A stretch of DNA of 23,512 nucleotides. Origin: a virus. The stretch is taken from the IMG/VR virus record IMGVR_UViG_3300042446_000627, positions 1-23,512 of that record. One strand, written 5' to 3'. This document shows positions 20,630 to 23,512 of the stretch, piece by piece. The notes under the pieces are model-generated. The model saw only the letters and a list, made by a program, of their open reading frames with translations. It was not told where the DNA came from and did no database searches. Made by a program: the position numbers and the translations under genes. The first letter of the stretch is position 1. Each line of letters begins with the position of its first letter.

Positions 20630-22300
20630 TTAAATCAAAGTTGCGTTATGTCTAATCCTCGCAACACGCCCTTGAGAATCGGTAATGTCCTTTTCTAAAA
20701 CGTATACTCTTTGATTTGCACTCATTGGGTTACGGTTACTTTGGAAAGTATCAATTCTTGGAGGTTGACTTGAGAAATTGCCCCCACCTATACCACCACC
20801 ACCGCCTCCAGTATTACTAACACCCTTACCTCCAAATTCAGTTCTCCCAATCGCTACCACTCTTGCTAAACCACTTGCGGTTGCTATCCCTGCGGCTATT
20901 TGCGCCCTTATTGGTGCATCAGGTGTCGGAATACTTAACTGTGAAGCATAGGCTTTCTGCGCTGATAAATAAGTATCTATAATTGTAGTACTTATGTTTA
21001 ACGCTTTATTTACTGCAAAGGCTCTTCTTTGCCCCTCTTCTGATTTGCCCGCAAATGCAGATGTTAAATCACTTAAAGCATTTAACCCATCCCTTGTTAG
21101 GTTTAATTTATTATCAAACAACTGTTTTTCTAATGCCAACTTTTTATCGGTTGCCTCTTGTTCTGCCAAAACCTCTGCCTCAAGTTGTGACATAAGCAAA
21201 GCCATATCTTCCTCCCCTTGTTTAACATTGTCTAAATATAATTGTACATGAGAATCTTGTTGCTCTAACTTTAATTCTTCTTTGACGGTTTTTTGTACAA
21301 CAACTTTTTCTTTGCCTACTTTCTTTTTACTGTCTAAAATTTGTTTATTGTGTTGAGCCTCTAAAACTTTATCCTCTTGTCTTAATTCTTCAAGCTTAGT
21401 TTGATATTCTTCAGCAGATACTATGCCTTGTAGTTTTTGTCTTTCAAGTTGTAAAATGTTATTTGAAATTATTAAAGACTTCTTGCGATAAATTTGTTCT
21501 TCTTTACCACCAATTGCCTCAAGTATTTCTATTTCATTCTCTAAAGATTTATTCTTTTTATTATTTGCCTTTTCAAATTCCTCAACTTTTCTTTTGCCCT
21601 CTGAACTAATCCCTATAAAGTCAGTCACTGCATTGTAAGCCGCCTTAAATCCTTTTGACAATGTGTCTAAACTTGGGATAAACTTACCGACAGTACTTTT
21701 AAGTTTGTCAAAATTGGTGACGAGTAAAGCAATCGCCCCAATTATTAATCCGATTCCTAACGCTGCACCTGCTATTCTTAACAACCTCATTGCTCCCGTT
21801 GTAGTTCCGACTGCTGCTGCATATCTCTTCTGAGCAAATGTACTTATGTTAGTAGCGATTGTGTTCGCAGTAGTGTAAGCTGCACTCGTTTTATTTAGTG
21901 TATTAGCGACTGCCTGAATACCTGCGAGTGCTGACATTGCCCCCTGAAGCTTGACCATTGTCTTTTGCAAGTCCTCATTCTCAGTTCCAACCATTGCCGT
22001 AATACCTTGAACCGCAGCAAACCCTCCGACAATACCTTGAGTTATGGAAATTAAACCGTCCAATCTCTTAGAGTCGCTTGCTAAGTTTTTAACTTGTTGG
22101 GATACATCGCCTATCTTGTCTTGTAAATCACCCGCCTCTTTTGATAACTTATTAAACTGAGCATTATCTAAAGTCCCCGAAGCCAATAAAGCCTTCATCT
22201 CCTTTAGCTGAGTTTTTAGACTCTTGGTTTTTTGTTCTACTTGCTCAACACTTTCGCCACCTTTGATGACGAGGTCTACTTCTATTTTAGTTTTTGCCAT
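20630..22300 (-). CDS. Tail tape-measure protein
   Basis: A 556-aa protein with the layout of a short tape measure, the tail-length ruler. Its N-terminal coiled coil (VEQVEQKTKSLKTQLKEMKA and DAGDLQDKIGDVSQQVKNLA-type helices, about 18-75) leads to a hydrophobic segment (LLRIAGAALGIGLIIGAIAL, about 172-191), then long charged coils (about 235-400), an Ala-rich helix region and a Gly-rich linker (GGGGGGIGGG near 505). At about 1.5 A per residue this would give a tail near 80 nm, an inference. It is unusual that the gene precedes the protease and capsid genes. Confidence 0.75.
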   Translation of the reverse strand: MAKTKIEVDLVIKGGESVEQVEQKTKSLKTQLKEMKALLASGTLDNAQFNKLSKEAGDLQDKIGDVSQQVKNLASDSKRLDGLISITQGIVGGFAAVQGITAMVGTENEDLQKTMVKLQGAMSALAGIQAVANTLNKTSAAYTTANTIATNISTFAQKRYAAAVGTTTGAMRLLRIAGAALGIGLIIGAIALLVTNFDKLKSTVGKFIPSLDTLSKGFKAAYNAVTDFIGISSEGKRKVEEFEKANNKKNKSLENEIEILEAIGGKEEQIYRKKSLIISNNILQLERQKLQGIVSAEEYQTKLEELRQEDKVLEAQHNKQILDSKKKVGKEKVVVQKTVKEELKLEQQDSHVQLYLDNVKQGEEDMALLMSQLEAEVLAEQEATDKKLALEKQLFDNKLNLTRDGLNALSDLTSAFAGKSEEGQRRAFAVNKALNISTTIIDTYLSAQKAYASQLSIPTPDAPIRAQIAAGIATASGLARVVAIGRTEFGGKGVSNTGGGGGGIGGGNFSSQPPRIDTFQSNRNPMSANQRVYVLEKDITDSQGRVARIRHNATLI

Positions 22301-22317
22301 TGTTTTTTATTTTATTT

Positions 22318-22512
22318 TTATTCCCAAACTCCCGATACTTTTATTTTAGGTGTTGCAGTTTTCCATGCCCCTGCTACTTTTATCCATGTCACAACTTGTT
22401 TCCAAGTTCCTCCAACATTTAACCAAAATATTGAGGATGCACTTGATGTTCCTATTATTGGTAGTATTTCTAATTCAATCTGCGCCCCATCAAATAATCT
22501 TCTTGTTGCCAT
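22318..22512 (-). CDS. Small virion-region protein with three short repeats, 64 aa
   Basis: The C-terminal half has three near-repeats of 11-14 residues: WLNVGGTWKQVV, WIKVAGAWKTAT and KIKVSGVWE, each a beta hairpin with G-x-W. The N-terminal part (MATRRLFDGAQIELEILPII) is not distinctive. Such W-rich repeats are common in phage tail-associated proteins, though the exact role is unknown. It starts one base after the upstream gene stop. Confidence 0.6.
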   Translation of the reverse strand: MATRRLFDGAQIELEILPIIGTSSASSIFWLNVGGTWKQVVTWIKVAGAWKTATPKIKVSGVWE

Positions 22513-22513
22513 T

Positions 22514-23323
22514 TTATGCTTCGGTTAATATTACTGCACCTGTTAGTGATGTTGATATTGCAGAAAACGCACTAATTGCAAGGCAAGCGTCAGGGTCTAT
22601 TTCTGCCAAAGAACCGATAATGCAACCTGTACTAACTGAATCTAATGGCATTGCACCTGTTGCACTTTCCAATGAAATCATTGCCAAAGGCTTGAACATA
22701 CACACTCCAAAATTACCTGCCGTTCCTGTGGTGGCAGTAACGGTTACTGATTCAATACTTTCCACACCTGTATCACCCGCTTGTAATGGAATAGGAAGTA
22801 AAACACCTGCCTCTCTAAAACCTGTATTCCCAATTGATATGGCAGTAGATGTTCTACCTGATGTTCCTGCTGAATTTGTGTAGCTTATTGTTACCGTTGT
22901 CGCAGTTGTTCCTACTGTTGTATAAACTACAATTCCTGCCATAACACCTTCACCCGATGTATACCTTGTAAGTGCTGCGGTTGGTAAGTTGGTAGTTTGG
23001 GCAGTAGTTAAAGTTCCATTCAGTCCTCCGCTAACATTTAACAAATCAACTAAAAGCATACCGCCTGCGCCAAATGATGAAGTATTAAATCTACCGCCCA
23101 AAAATGTAAGTCGCCCTGTTGATATGTTAGGGATAGGCCCTATTGATTGAGCAGAATTTTTATTAAGAGCAACGCTTGTAGTTGGTGTAGCAGGTGCAGG
23201 ATTAAAAGATTGCCAACTTGCGTTCAATCGCAAAGTTCTACTGATTGATGTGGATAGCTGAAAATCTGCAACACGATTTTCTTGTAGCTTTTCTACATAT
23301 TCATCAAAGTCTGTTAGTGCCAT
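22514..23323 (-). CDS. Virion/tail-associated protein, 269 aa (tandem paralogue 2)
   Basis: A beta-rich, Thr/Ser/Gly-rich protein with a helical start (DFDEYVEKLQENRVADFQL, about 4-22). The C terminus (PLAMISLESATGAMPLD then EIDPDACLAI near 240-250) is homologous to the end of the gene upstream, so the two arose by duplication. No catalytic motif is seen. It is likely a structural tail or baseplate protein. Confidence 0.6.
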   Translation of the reverse strand: MALTDFDEYVEKLQENRVADFQLSTSISRTLRLNASWQSFNPAPATPTTSVALNKNSAQSIGPIPNISTGRLTFLGGRFNTSSFGAGGMLLVDLLNVSGGLNGTLTTAQTTNLPTAALTRYTSGEGVMAGIVVYTTVGTTATTVTISYTNSAGTSGRTSTAISIGNTGFREAGVLLPIPLQAGDTGVESIESVTVTATTGTAGNFGVCMFKPLAMISLESATGAMPLDSVSTGCIIGSLAEIDPDACLAISAFSAISTSLTGAVILTEA

Positions 23324-23512
23324 TATTTTTCAATTGTTGCTAATGAACCAAATAATTCAGGTGCAGTTGCAGCACTTGGGATAAACATTAGTGCTAAACA
23401 AGCATTAGGGTCAATAACGGGTATGCCAGGCAATCCTGTTGTGTAATCTCTCCACCCCATTGTACCAGCTGCCCCAACAGGTATCCAAGCCAAAGGTTGA
23501 GCAATGGTTATA
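23323..23512 (-). CDS. Virion/tail-associated protein, C-terminal 62 aa (5' end outside window)
   Basis: A frame open from the window edge to a TAA at 23323-23325, overlapping the next ATG as TAATG. It ends PLAWIPVGAAGTMGWRDYTT, GLPGIPVIDPNACLALMFIP, then SAATAPELFGSLATIEK. It aligns with the end of the following protein (PLAMISLESATGAM, IDPDACLAI), so it is the tandem paralogue. Only the last 62 residues are visible. Confidence 0.7.
   Translation of the reverse strand, partial: ITIAQPLAWIPVGAAGTMGWRDYTTGLPGIPVIDPNACLALMFIPSAATAPELFGSLATIEK

Noticed and set aside
22350-22883. Plus-strand open frame of 177 codons
   Set aside because: Lies opposite the 64-aa and 269-aa virion genes, which form a continuous minus-strand operon with tight junctions.
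1-23512. tRNA genes, CRISPR arrays, insertion sequences, integrase
   Set aside because: No cloverleaf-like sequence, no spaced repeats, and no transposase or integrase motifs were seen on either strand.

Overview
The window is part of a tailed double-stranded DNA bacteriophage genome (or prophage) of a Bacteroidetes host, most likely a flavobacterium-type host. The DNA is AT-rich. Every convincing gene lies on the minus strand, so transcription runs from high to low coordinates. Genes lack Shine-Dalgarno sequences, and candidate promoters match the Bacteroidetes pattern TTTG-N19-TAnnTTTG. No integrase, terminase or tRNA is visible.

Late/virion half (23512 to about 11300): two tandem paralogous virion proteins, a 64-aa repeat protein, a tape-measure-like protein, an XkdF-type protease/scaffold, the major capsid protein, a tail-tube-like protein and a terminator. 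Then come a small virion protein, the portal (fused to a winged helix and a CRH-type head-morphogenesis tail), a head-tail connector, a large fibre-like protein with four 30-aa repeats and a DUF1566/lectin-like end, several small membrane proteins and a CHAP endolysin. A hairpin/U-tract terminator closes this unit.

Early half (about 11163 to 1): a promoter starts a small HTH gene and a chain of tightly overlapping genes. These include a candidate unimolecular spanin, a DUF1599-like protein, a single-strand annealing recombinase, a YqaJ-like exonuclease, an SSB-like protein and a winged-helix protein. A second promoter with a two-hairpin, kissing-loop-capable leader opens a very AT-rich cassette: dCMP deaminase, an unknown, a DUF6378-like protein, a thymidylate-synthase homologue with the Asp that marks dCMP specificity, and a MazG-like pyrophosphohydrolase. 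This resembles the T4 logic for making a modified cytosine (hydroxymethylase plus dCTP removal). Replication genes follow (initiator, DnaB helicase, DnaA domain-IV protein), then NinG, a sigma-like HTH protein and a glycosyltransferase cut by the window edge.

Most interesting: the putative modified-cytosine cassette with its structured leader RNA, the DnaA-domain-IV protein beside DnaB, near-leaderless promoters, the candidate u-spanin, and at least six very small genes (24 to 44 codons) joined to neighbours by ATGA or TAATG overlaps.
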